Positions 23,635-30,620 of a DNA stretch of 42,701 nucleotides are shown here, piece by piece (position 1 is the stretch's first letter; every line of letters begins with the position of its first letter). The position numbers were made by a program, and so were the translations under genes. The stretch is from NCBI RefSeq assembly GCF_014196965.1, contig NZ_JACIEQ010000011.1, forward strand, positions 1 through 42,701, written 5' to 3'. The notes beneath the pieces were generated by a model. The model did not search any database. It saw nothing but the letters and a program-made list of their open reading frames with translations, and was not told where the DNA came from. Origin of the DNA: Actibacterium naphthalenivorans (GTDB lineage Bacteria > Pseudomonadota > Alphaproteobacteria > Rhodobacterales > Rhodobacteraceae).

Positions 23635-25964
23635 TGGACCTGACCCCGCTCGGTCTCGCCATCCACGTCTGTGGTGCGGTGTTTTTCGTATTCGGTGTCG
23701 GCAAGATCATCGACCACCTGGCGCAAGGCCTCCGTGTTGGCCGTCGCGGCATCGGATTGCAGATAGACCTTGGCGACATAGAGCCGGTCGAGGCGGTCCT
23801 CGAGAACCTTCTCCAGCGCATCGGCATCGCCGGATGTGAGCCGGTCGAGTTGGCGAACGTCCAGCACCCGCGCGATCTCGTCGCGAAATGCGTCCCGCTC
23901 CGCCTCGGTCTCGAAGGGCGCGGACAACTCCCCCGCCCGCTCATGGTCCAGAACACGCTTAATCTCGTCTGCAAGGCGGTCGGTACGGTCAGTCTGCGGC
24001 GCCGTTTCATCGCGGGTCGCGAGGGGTGCGTCACGCGTGCCAACCCCAAGCCCCTCGCGCAACTCGTTGTCGCGGCGAACCTGATTGATGGCCTCCGTGT
24101 CCCGGATCTCGACGACGGCCGCGTAGGTCGCGCCGAGCCCGCGGGCGAGGTGGGACGGCATGTCCGGATAGCGCGCTCGTAAGTCATCCGTGACAGCATC
24201 TGCAACGGGCATGCGGAGGTCGCGTGCCTCCATGATCCGGTCAACCTCGCGGATGATCTCGCTGGCGCGGGCCGCATCGGTGATGGTCTCCCTGTAGGGC
24301 TCAGACCGGTCGATCACATCGCCGGGACGTGCGAGCAAGTCCGGGTGTGCCTCGATATATGCGCGCTGCTCCGCCTCGATCCGGCGCTCCGCCCTTGAGA
24401 CAACCTCCCAGTCCCGCTCCTCGATCTGCTGCGCGGTCAGGCCCTCTGCGCGCATCTCCTGACGGATTGTCCCTTCCATCGCCCGGACCGCGTCCCGGTG
24501 ATAATGGAACCGCTCACTGACCGGTTCCGCTTCCATGACACCATCCCGGCGCAGCACGTTCTCCCGTTCCAGAAGCGTGCCAAGCTCGACATGGACATTG
24601 TTGAGAATGTCGCGCGCCTGTTCCAGATCGGCGCGGCGTTCGAGATTCAGATCGCGGGCTTCAGCGACCTTGGAGAGATCGTCGGCGATCCATTGATGCT
24701 CGAGAGCCGCACTCGAAGCACCGGTCTCGATCCGGGCCACGACTTCGGATGTGCTGATCCCGGTACCCCGCAGGGCCGCGTCAATGCGCGATCTCAGGTC
24801 GGGCTCGGCCAGTCGCGCGAGCTGGTTGGTGTCAATGTTCTCCTCGGAATAGATCCCGCCCTCCGAGGGGGTCTCTGACAGCGTGGATGATCGCAATCCG
24901 AGAGGCTGCATGTGCTGGACCTGCGCCTGGATCTCGATAAGGCGCTTTTCCAGCACGGGTCGGTCCGCGTCAGATTTTTCGGCGATCATGCCCTGCACCC
25001 GCGCGAGCTTCTCCGCATAGAGGCTTCTCAGATCCTCGAAACTCTGATCCTCTGCCATATACACATCTCCTGTTCGGTCCACCTGCCCGCCATGCGCCAG
25101 CACCTCGCCCGCGCGGAAGAGGGCCGACGCAATATCCTCGCGGGCTTCACGCGAAGCCTCCGCAGCAAGCGAGTGGTAGACGGTTCTGGTGTTGGCGATC
25201 TCCGCCAGCGTCCGGGTCAGGTCGGCCCCCACGCGTTCGCGCTCGCGGGGCGCGCGACCCTCTTCTTTCGCGGCGTAGACCTCGCTGGTGCGGGCCGGGT
25301 AATGCACGACGCCGCGATCCACTCGGCGCGTGGCCTCCAGGCGCACGCCATACTTCTCCGCCTCCTCGACCATTGCGAGGCGGAAGTCGTCATAGTTGAA
25401 GCGGTGGTTCCGCCCCAGAAAGAAGAACTCGCCCTCTTGCGAGCGACGGTTCAGCACCAGATGCGCATGGGGGTGATCGCGGTCCTCATGCACCGCGATG
25501 ATGTAGTCGAAATGCCCCGCGTCGGTTTGGAAGAACCGCTCGGCCACGTCCGTCGCGATGTCGCGCACATCCTCGCCGCGCGTACCGATGGGGAAGGACA
25601 TGAGCATGTGGGTGGTTTGGCCCAGCTTGGGTTTGAAACCCGCATCCCACCGCTTGGCAAAGCGCTCGGTCAGGTCCTTGATGTCCTTGACCTCGAGCTT
25701 CGCCTTGCCATCCAGAAACCCGCTACTGTCGACGATATGGGTAGACTTGGTGGTAAGGTAGTCGAGCTGGTTTGCGAGCTGCGATTTGGTATGCGTGCCC
25801 CCGCCCCGGATCGCCTTGAAGACCGCTGGCCGATGCCCCGCAGCCGCGCGCACAAGCTGGCTCTGCTTGGCCACATGCAGCCCCTGCATCGAGCCCCGAA
25901 CGCGGCTCCAGCCATCCCGGAAGACCTCGCCCGTGACGGCATGGACGGCATCATTCAGCCGCAT
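23631..25964 (-). CDS. VirD2-like MOBP relaxase
   Basis: Nicks oriT and stays on the 5' end of the transferred strand. The 777-residue protein has the relaxase domain in its first 200 residues. The tyrosine motif NQLDYLTTKS puts the active Tyr at about 69, and the metal-binding motif HEDRDHPHAH covers about 159-168. Both closely follow VirD2. The rest (about 250-777) is a long charged helical region, probably the secretion signal and DNA-binding part. I choose the ATG at 25964 because GGGAG lies 7 bases ahead; a TTG two codons earlier is also open. It overlaps the mobC-like gene and virD4. Confidence 0.93.
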   Translation of the reverse strand: MRLNDAVHAVTGEVFRDGWSRVRGSMQGLHVAKQSQLVRAAAGHRPAVFKAIRGGGTHTKSQLANQLDYLTTKSTHIVDSSGFLDGKAKLEVKDIKDLTERFAKRWDAGFKPKLGQTTHMLMSFPIGTRGEDVRDIATDVAERFFQTDAGHFDYIIAVHEDRDHPHAHLVLNRRSQEGEFFFLGRNHRFNYDDFRLAMVEEAEKYGVRLEATRRVDRGVVHYPARTSEVYAAKEEGRAPRERERVGADLTRTLAEIANTRTVYHSLAAEASREAREDIASALFRAGEVLAHGGQVDRTGDVYMAEDQSFEDLRSLYAEKLARVQGMIAEKSDADRPVLEKRLIEIQAQVQHMQPLGLRSSTLSETPSEGGIYSEENIDTNQLARLAEPDLRSRIDAALRGTGISTSEVVARIETGASSAALEHQWIADDLSKVAEARDLNLERRADLEQARDILNNVHVELGTLLERENVLRRDGVMEAEPVSERFHYHRDAVRAMEGTIRQEMRAEGLTAQQIEERDWEVVSRAERRIEAEQRAYIEAHPDLLARPGDVIDRSEPYRETITDAARASEIIREVDRIMEARDLRMPVADAVTDDLRARYPDMPSHLARGLGATYAAVVEIRDTEAINQVRRDNELREGLGVGTRDAPLATRDETAPQTDRTDRLADEIKRVLDHERAGELSAPFETEAERDAFRDEIARVLDVRQLDRLTSGDADALEKVLEDRLDRLYVAKVYLQSDAATANTEALRQVVDDLADTEYEKHRTTDVDGETERGQVH

Positions 25965-26544
25965 GGGCAAACTCCCTCAGCGCGGCCGTGGCCTGCAGTT
26001 GCATTGCGTCCCGACGGCGGCGCAGGAGCAGATCGATCTCGTCAGCAGAATCCAGAATGAACCGCGCCAGCCCGCGCATCTGGGCAAGGCGCAATTCGGT
26101 GAACTCGGCACGCGTGCCGCCCACGGCCCCCTGCCCCATCCGGTTGGCCTGCGTCATCTGCTTGGCAATTTGCGCGACCCCATTCCCGACCTCGTGCAGA
26201 GAGGCGCGGTAACGCGCCATCTCGGCCGCCATCTGCGCGTCCGGAACGAACACCCCACCCGCCGCCTGAATGAGCCGCCGCAGCCCCTCGGCCCGGCTCT
26301 CGATCCCTGCCTCGGCCAGCACCGCGTCGAGCGCCGCAAGCTCCGCAGCCGTGACCTTCACGCTGACAGCTGAGACTGGGATCGCAGCATCAGCCTGGCG
26401 CTCGGCATCAGCTTTCAGGACGTAGCGCACGGCCCGCGATGTGACCTCGAAACGCTCCGCCAACTCAGAGGTGGACACACCTTCCGCAGCCTCGCGAACG
26501 ATCTGCATCTTCTCCATCTCTGTCAGGCGTTTTGTTCGGGACAT
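25951..26544 (-). CDS. MobC-like relaxosome accessory protein with HTH start
   Basis: About 197 residues from the ATG at 26544. The N-terminus carries a helix-turn-helix (EMEKMQIVREAAEGVSTSEL, ERFEVTSRAVRYVLKA). The middle resembles MobC proteins (VTAAELAALDAVLAEAG, LRRLIQAAGGVF, GNGVAQIAKQMTQANRMGQG). MobC proteins bind oriT beside the nick and help the relaxase melt DNA. The overlap with the relaxase start and position next to the oriT candidate support this. The frame remains open to 26622, but that part would read through the nick-like sequence and lacks a start with ribosome-binding site. Confidence 0.8.
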   Translation of the reverse strand: MSRTKRLTEMEKMQIVREAAEGVSTSELAERFEVTSRAVRYVLKADAERQADAAIPVSAVSVKVTAAELAALDAVLAEAGIESRAEGLRRLIQAAGGVFVPDAQMAAEMARYRASLHEVGNGVAQIAKQMTQANRMGQGAVGGTRAEFTELRLAQMRGLARFILDSADEIDLLLRRRRDAMQLQATAALREFAHAAE

Positions 26545-26561
26545 GCGGAAGAAAGACCCCC

Positions 26562-26663
26562 TATTTCCTGCCACCTTCCACCAAGGCTGCCCCCACCTTA
26601 CGATATTATACCAAGATGTCAATTATATACTTACGTCGCATTCAGTCTCAGGCAGCCTTGGTG
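26562..26663 (+). other. Candidate transfer origin (oriT): nick-like site plus 13+13 inverted repeat
   Basis: TATTTCCTG/CCA at 26562-26573 differs at one base from the T-DNA border core TATATCCTG/CCA that VirD2 cuts; the expected nick is after 26570 on the plus strand. Six bases on, CACCAAGGCTGCC (26579-26591) pairs perfectly with GGCAGCCTTGGTG (26651-26663). The 59-base loop is AT-rich and flanked inside by CTTACG at 26597-26602 and 26630-26635. A VirD2-like relaxase and MobC-like gene start 18 bases away and would enter the recipient last, as expected. No experiment supports it here. Confidence 0.55.
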
Positions 26664-26850
26664 TCCGCTTCACGCCGCGGCCCGCAGGGACGCGGCTCTG
26701 CCGCCCTCACCACCGGGCGACCCACCTGTCCTAGGGGTCCCGTCCGCCAGCACCGCCCGAGGGTCTGGACGAACACGCATGTGTTCGGACGGAGCCGCGG
26801 GCGGGCGCTAACCCCACCGACAGGGCGGACAGGCAGGGTCAAGGAGGGCC

Positions 26851-26870
26851 AGATTTGGGTCCCCAAATCT
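26851..26870. repeat. Perfect 9+9 palindrome AGATTTGGG-TC-CCCAAATCT
   Basis: Nine-base perfect arms around two central bases, far too good for chance in this GC-rich surrounding. It lies in the gene-free region between the oriT candidate and the small gene at 27064. Possible uses are a protein-binding site for plasmid transfer or a single-strand hairpin after transfer. No gene start lies close enough to be an operator. Confidence 0.5.
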
Positions 26871-27016
26871 CTGCCGCAAAAACCGGGAGGCCCTGGCCGA
26901 TAGGTTTTTGTGGATGGCCCCCTTGAGGCTGACTGGCCGGTCTGTCGCGGCCTGATCATTCGGGGAAAAGTGCGTCCCTTGAATGCGCAGGGACCGGCAT
27001 CCCTGGAACAGGGATC

Positions 27017-27047
27017 GGGCCGCCCCAAGATCGTCCTGGGGCGGCCC
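27017..27047 (-). terminator. Strong GC hairpin behind the small gene at 27064
   Basis: GGGCCGCCCCA and TGGGGCGGCCC form a perfect 11-pair stem with a 9-base loop, 17 bases beyond the stop of the leftward small gene. No T-run follows on the minus strand, so it may be a Rho-dependent pause, an mRNA-protecting hairpin or part of the palindrome group of the transfer region rather than a classic terminator. Confidence 0.4.
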
Positions 27048-27063
27048 ATACTCGTCAGAGGAT

Positions 27064-27270
27064 TTAGTCCTGGGGATCTTTCGCGCTCGGTGGGAACATC
27101 ACCAGCTCCGAGACCGCGACCGGGAAGTCGAGCTTGAGGCTGAAGAACTCCGATCCATCCCCGTTGCGGGTGTTGCGGAACATCGCGCCCACGCGTTGAA
27201 AACGGGTGCGCTCCTGGCCATCGGTGTCGGTGAACTTGACGGGGACGGTGGCGACGTAGTGGTTGGTCAT
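27064..27270 (-). CDS. Small conserved-looking plasmid protein, function unknown
   Basis: A 68-residue protein with an excellent ribosome-binding site (AAGGAG, 8 bases before the ATG). The sequence alternates strands (YVATVPVKFTDTDGQERTRF, then GSEFFSLKLDFPVAVSELVM) and looks like a small beta-barrel similar in style to DUF736 plasmid proteins, but I cannot assign it to that family. There is no signal peptide. Position between the oriT candidate and plasmid genes suggests a role in transfer or in the leading region. Small size limits the call. Confidence 0.65.
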   Translation of the reverse strand: MTNHYVATVPVKFTDTDGQERTRFQRVGAMFRNTRNGDGSEFFSLKLDFPVAVSELVMFPPSAKDPQD

Positions 27271-27457
27271 TTGGGTTACTCCTTGTTGCGATGGGGATCA
27301 CCCGGCACGGGGGCAAGAGGCCCGGTCGCAAGCGCAAATGCGGAGGGTCCGCGGCTAGCCATGGAAGCCGTATTTGTGCTTGCCGAAGCGTGAGCTGAGG
27401 GCACGGACGGGCCGACCCCGTGCGATCCACATCTATGAGCAAAAAGGAGTGATCCGG
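27271..27457. promoter_or_regulatory. Upstream region of the 68-residue gene with a long imperfect inverted repeat
   Basis: The region between the leftward small gene and the rightward gene remnant. GCAAGCGCAAATGCGG (27328-27343) and CCGTATTTGTGCTTGC (27368-27383) are complementary in 14 of 16 positions around a 24-base loop. It may be a bound control site for the small gene or a hairpin left over from a lost terminator. No clear -10/-35 was seen. Confidence 0.35.
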
Positions 27458-27644
27458 ATGACCCTTGCCATCACGCAGCCGCCACCATCCGCGTCCGCGT
27501 CCCGCCGAGCCTGGCCGGAGTGCTGACGGAGCCCGCCCGCGTGGATGCGATGTTCCGAAACACGCCCCGAGGGACGTGCAGGTCTTCAGCCTCATATGCG
27601 ACGTCTCGACCCCTCGCGTCTTGCGCTGCTTTCGATGTGCGTGA
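27458..27644 (+). pseudogene. Probable frameshifted small gene
   Basis: An excellent start (AAGGAG, 8 bases, ATG) leads to MTLAITQP in frame 1. The reading then seems to continue as TIRVRVPPSLAGVLTEPARV in a second frame and as DVQVFSLICDVSTPRVLRCF in a third, ending at a TGA at 27642. Each part looks like normal protein but no single frame joins them. I infer a gene broken by two small insertions or deletions. Original function is unknown; the neighbouring remnant at 27809 shows that this locus is decaying. A fully intergenic reading cannot be excluded. Confidence 0.35.
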
Positions 27645-27777
27645 GGTGCGCACAATCCCCAGCCCGTACCGATGCGGATGGACCGAACACTGACGGACCG
27701 GGTAGAGCGATGACAGTGCTGGCCGCCGCAGACTGCCGATCACGCGCGACCGACCGCACGCGCCATGAGACATGACG

Positions 27778-27801
27778 AAAGGGCCGCGCCAAGCGCGACC
27801 C
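27778..27801 (-). terminator. Rho-independent terminator behind the gene remnant
   Basis: On the minus strand GGGTCGCGC, loop TTG and GCGCGGCCC make a 9-pair stem (one T-G pair) followed by TTTCG. It is a variant of the terminator at 29031, whose flanks are also alike. It therefore belongs to the duplicated 3' end described at 27809-27905. Confidence 0.65.
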
Positions 27802-27808
27802 CCTCTCT

Positions 27809-27905
27809 TCAATCCCGTGACGCCGCCTTCGCCGGGTCCGCAACCCGCATGACCGTCAGACCTTTCGCTTCCGCCTTCTGTCCGAGGTTCTGTGCGACCC
27901 CGTTG
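27809..27905 (-). pseudogene. Remnant: duplicated 3' end of the DUF2493 gene
   Basis: The minus strand encodes QNLGQKAEAKGLTVMRVADP followed by a short changed tail and TGA, without any upstream gene body. Bases 27827-27905 match 29080-29158, the end of the DUF2493 gene, at about 74 of 79 positions (counted by eye). The terminator downstream is also related. The complete nucleotidyltransferase gene lies between the two copies. The fragment is too short to be functional and marks a recombination or insertion event. Confidence 0.8.
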
Positions 27906-27911
27906 GGGCAA

Positions 27912-28928
27912 TCACTCTCCCAACCCGTCGAGGATTAGTTTCGTCTCAGGCATCCGCTTCAGCGAGTTGCCAATATGCTCCCGCCAGCGCAGGCCAACCT
28001 CACTAGCGGTGACATAGGCATCCGTCAGATCATCAGGGCGATCCACGGCCATCGCCTCGATCAGGAAGGCCGCCTGCTCGCGGTCCTTTGCGGATTTGAG
28101 GCTGCCTGCCCCATCACGCCGCCGATCAGCAACGATCAGTTTGTGGATCGCATAGCGCTCTGGACGAGGGACCTGCACGAGAACGCCGGATCGATAGATC
28201 GCCGCTGCGTGGATCGGCTCAGCGATCAGAAAGTTCAGATAGTTCAATCCTTGGGCATTCACGCCCAACGCTGGCAGATCACGGATGGTCTCATCTCCGA
28301 AGGCCGGTGTGAGAAACTCGACCAACTGGCCGCTGCCTCCTTGGGCCCACCGCCAGGTCCGACCTTGGTCAAGAGCCGGTAAGGGATCAAATTTGAGCGC
28401 CGAGAAGGTCTCGGCCAGACCGGGATCGACCTGATCTTGCAAGGCAACGCTGAGCTTCTCGAACTGCGCGATGTCGATGTCGCCAGTATTGGCCATACCG
28501 CCAATTGGCAGACGGATACCAAGCTCGCCTTCATAGAGGCGAAATGCATTGGTTCCGACGATGGTGCCCCCCAAACGGAAAGTCCCGGCAGCCGCCATCG
28601 CCGACAGGATGGACCCCGTTGCCCGATCGGTGGGCGTCATGCCTTCCGCGCGCAAGAGCCGAACAAGCCTCGACCGTTCCGCTTGCCGATCCTTGGCGGT
28701 CGCGCGCAGCTCTTCGATCCGGTCGATTCGTGCACGCGTCTCGTCACTGTCCTCGCCGATATAGATGAACCGCATCTCGGTTCCGACGCGCCGCGCCGCA
28801 TACCAATAGGCCTTGTCGCCGCGCTCCTTGAGCGTCGGCTTGCCTTCGACACCGGACAAAGCGTCGTCCTTCAAAAGACGTACCAGATCGGTATAGGCGC
28901 TCATCGCGATGCTGCTGAGTGGGGTCAT
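27912..28928 (-). CDS. GSU2403-type nucleotidyltransferase-fold protein (NTP_transf_8-like)
   Basis: About 338 residues from the ATG at 28928, which has GGAA 9 bases ahead; an ATG at 28961 would add 11. The start MTPLSSIAMSAYTDLVRLL, the GTEMRFIYIG strand, the LGGTIVGTNAFRLYEGELG region and the GDIDIAQFEK acidic motif look like the GSU2403/COG5397 nucleotidyltransferase family; the Gly-Gly-Thr and Asp-x-Asp elements would form the active site. Substrate is unknown. Relatives of this fold serve as toxins in abortive-infection systems, but no antitoxin partner is adjacent. The gene is bracketed by duplicated ends of its neighbour. Confidence 0.78.
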   Translation of the reverse strand: MTPLSSIAMSAYTDLVRLLKDDALSGVEGKPTLKERGDKAYWYAARRVGTEMRFIYIGEDSDETRARIDRIEELRATAKDRQAERSRLVRLLRAEGMTPTDRATGSILSAMAAAGTFRLGGTIVGTNAFRLYEGELGIRLPIGGMANTGDIDIAQFEKLSVALQDQVDPGLAETFSALKFDPLPALDQGRTWRWAQGGSGQLVEFLTPAFGDETIRDLPALGVNAQGLNYLNFLIAEPIHAAAIYRSGVLVQVPRPERYAIHKLIVADRRRDGAGSLKSAKDREQAAFLIEAMAVDRPDDLTDAYVTASEVGLRWREHIGNSLKRMPETKLILDGLGE

Positions 28929-29030
28929 GCCAATCATTTCCAAGTTTTGCTTGGCACGCATATACCTATCAAAACATAAAATTGCTAGGCATAAGTTTTT
29001 TGTGGCACCGTCACTCCGATGAGAAAAGGA

Positions 29031-29055
29031 AAAAGGGCCGCCCGAAGGCGACCCT
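29031..29055 (-). terminator. Rho-independent terminator of the DUF2493 gene
   Basis: On the minus strand GGGTCGCC, a TTCG tetraloop and GGCGGCCC form an 8-pair stem (one T-G) directly followed by TTTTTCC. It begins 7 bases beyond the stop of the DUF2493 gene. This is a textbook intrinsic terminator; a related copy lies at 27778. Confidence 0.85.
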
Positions 29056-29061
29056 CTATGT

Positions 29062-29991
29062 TCAAGTCTCCGCGGTCTTCTTCGCCGGGTCCGCAACCCG
29101 CATGACCTTCAGGCCTTTCGCTTCCGCCTTCTGCCCGAGGTTCAGCGCGACCCCGTTGCCGCCGAAGAGAACAACCCCTGTCGCCGCGAACTTGTCGTCC
29201 AGCATTTCGTCGTTGCACTTGAACGGTGCCGCCCGCCCATGCGCGGACCAGCGCGGATCGAAGCGCGCCTGTGCTATCCCGCGTGCCCGGGCCCACCGAG
29301 CTGCAATCATCTCCGCCCCGTGCTTGCCACCCTTGTGGCAGAGGAAGATATCCTGGTTACGGTTCTGCTTGATCCGTTCGCGAACCTTGTCGAGCGTGTT
29401 GAAGACCACATCAACATCGGTCCAGTCGGTGGCGCCCGAGACGATCAGGGGCACCCCCTCGACTTTCGACTTCTCGGCGGTCTCGCGATCGTGCTGCTCC
29501 AGGAGCTGCCGCGCCTCGAAGACCGCCCCGGTCTCTTGCGCCCGGACGCTGGCGCGCGAGCCTGCCGCCGGAATGAAGGCATGGCCGGTCTCGATCTCGT
29601 AGCATTCCGCCGCCGCCTCGCTCATCACCTCGATGGCGCCGACAATCTCGCGCAGTTGCAGAAAGCGGGCCTGCGCCTCTTCGAGCGCGGTCTCGGCGAT
29701 CTCCGATCCGTCGTGGGATTTTGCCAGCGCGCCGATCTTGTCGGCGGTGCGGTCGACCTCCTTGCCGAGCGCCACCTTGCGGCGCTGGAGGATCGTCGCG
29801 AGCCCATGGGCCAGCGGTTCGATTTCGGCTTCAAGCCCGGTCCCGCGCAGCTGCCCGAGCAAAGCCTCGAAGCTCTCGCGGATGATGCGGTCGGTCAGGA
29901 TGTGATCCTCCGGGATCGGCAGGTGCGCGTCCTTCTCGGTTAGTCCGAAAAGCTCGATGGTCTCGTAGGTGTTTGCGGTGTCGTAAGCCAT
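29062..29991 (-). CDS. DUF2493 (YspA/SLOG-like) plasmid protein
   Basis: 309 residues from the ATG at 29991 with GGAG 7 bases in front. The first 180 residues are charged helices. The C-terminal part has the DUF2493 fold: PLIVSGATDWTDVDVVFNTL (shown as one 20-residue piece), then FLCHKGGKHGAEMIAARWAR, and GVVLFGGNGVALNLGQKAEA before a basic end. The glycine-rich pieces suggest nucleotide or ligand binding as in SLOG proteins. Such genes are frequent on alphaproteobacterial plasmids, but the function is not known to me. Its last 27 codons and terminator are duplicated at 27.8 kb. A longer frame to 30042 has no start signal. Confidence 0.82.
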   Translation of the reverse strand: MAYDTANTYETIELFGLTEKDAHLPIPEDHILTDRIIRESFEALLGQLRGTGLEAEIEPLAHGLATILQRRKVALGKEVDRTADKIGALAKSHDGSEIAETALEEAQARFLQLREIVGAIEVMSEAAAECYEIETGHAFIPAAGSRASVRAQETGAVFEARQLLEQHDRETAEKSKVEGVPLIVSGATDWTDVDVVFNTLDKVRERIKQNRNQDIFLCHKGGKHGAEMIAARWARARGIAQARFDPRWSAHGRAAPFKCNDEMLDDKFAATGVVLFGGNGVALNLGQKAEAKGLKVMRVADPAKKTAET

Positions 29992-30343
29992 GTCTGGTCT
30001 CCAGTGTTCGGTTCCAAGGCCACCACGTGAGTGTGGGGGCATGGCCGAATGCCTGGTTTCCGAATCTGCCCGGGTCAGGGACGGCGCAGCCGCCGGCTTG
30101 CCGGGCGCAAAAGTTTTCTGCGCACAGCACTCGAAACATGCGCGGCCTCACATACGGGACCGCCCCGCGCCACGGGCCCCGCCCTCGCCGAAAAGTTTTG
30201 CGATCCTTGACGCGGGCTGATTTGGGGGCCATCCGGAGGATATGCTTCCGCACTCATGTGTGTGTGTTTTGACGGTAGGTTTGCCCGACCCGAGCAGGCA
30301 AACGGCCCGACCGGACGCGGGAGACGGATGGAGCGGCGGGAAC

Positions 30344-30364
30344 GTTTTGGCCTCGGGCCAAAAC
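30344..30364. repeat. Perfect 9+9 palindrome GTTTTGGCC-TCG-GGCCAAAAC
   Basis: Nine perfect pairs around TCG. It resembles an intrinsic terminator stem with A and T flanks on both sides, so it could end transcription in either direction between the DUF2493 gene and parDE. It may equally be a protein-binding site. The neighbouring inverted repeat at 30278-30302 argues for a cluster of sites. Confidence 0.45.
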
Positions 30365-30571
30365 AGACCAGAGCGCAATCCGGCGGAGCGGCCGGGGAGG
30401 GACGTGCTCGCGAGGCGGGCAAACCGGGATGCCAGGCGCAACACCGCGGTGAGGCCGCATGGCCGAATGCGCGACGGACCGAAGGGCCGTTCTCCCCTGC
30501 GACACGCGAAGCCGAGCTGGGGAGGCCGCAAGGCTGTTGACGCATTTCTCGTGGTCGGCCTGCCCGGCTTG

Positions 30572-30591
30572 CCAGGTATAGCAATACTTGG
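30572..30591. promoter_or_regulatory. Operator candidate of the parDE module
   Basis: CCAGGTAT and ATACTTGG pair in 7 of 8 positions around AGCA, 29 bases before the antitoxin start. ParD antitoxins have ribbon-helix-helix domains that bind such palindromes in their own promoter, with ParE as co-repressor. Position and symmetry make this the likely autoregulation site. Confidence 0.5.
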
Positions 30592-30620
30592 TAGTCTATT
30601 GGAGCACCGAGGAGTTTGCC

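Larger units (their letters stand above)
26545..27063. other. Gene-free region, oriT candidate and palindromes
   Basis: No gene is supported here; long frames on the minus strand are by-products of high GC. The part next to the mobC-like gene (26562-26663) holds a nick-like sequence, an AT-rich core and a 13+13 inverted repeat. Further right are palindromes at 26771-26788 (CGAACAC-N4-GTGTTCG), 26851-26870, 26999-27015 (ATCCCTG-N3-CAGGGAT) and 27017-27047. The layout resembles a transfer origin with a leading region. Confidence 0.55.
29992..30620. other. Palindrome-rich gene-free region before parDE
   Basis: No supported gene; overlapping long frames on both strands reflect high GC. Visible structure: 14-base direct repeat GCATGGCCGAATGC at 30039-30052 and 30457-30470; GCGCA-N9-TGCGC around AAAAGTTTT near 30107-30125; inverted repeat GTTTGCC/GGCAAAC at 30278-30302; perfect 9+9 palindrome at 30344-30364. 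It is a possible regulatory or replication/partition site. No iteron series or AT-rich melting region typical of an origin is evident. Confidence 0.45.

Noticed and set aside
22159-23643. 494-codon open frame antisense to virD4
   Set aside because: Low-complexity Arg/Gly/His-rich translation typical for the reverse strand of GC-rich genes; virD4 motifs are on the other strand.
24912-26060. 382-codon open frame antisense to the relaxase
   Set aside because: No domain, no ribosome-binding site; the relaxase active-site motifs prove the opposite strand.
26603-26630. TTGACA and TATAAT hexamers on the minus strand before the mobC-like gene
   Set aside because: They are only 6 bases apart, so they cannot form one promoter; AT-rich oriT core explains both. 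A promoter in this area is still probable but not defined.
26648-27655. 335-codon frame on the minus strand through the palindrome region and the 68-residue gene
   Set aside because: Arg/Pro/Gly-rich, covers palindromes and a better-supported gene; explained by high GC.
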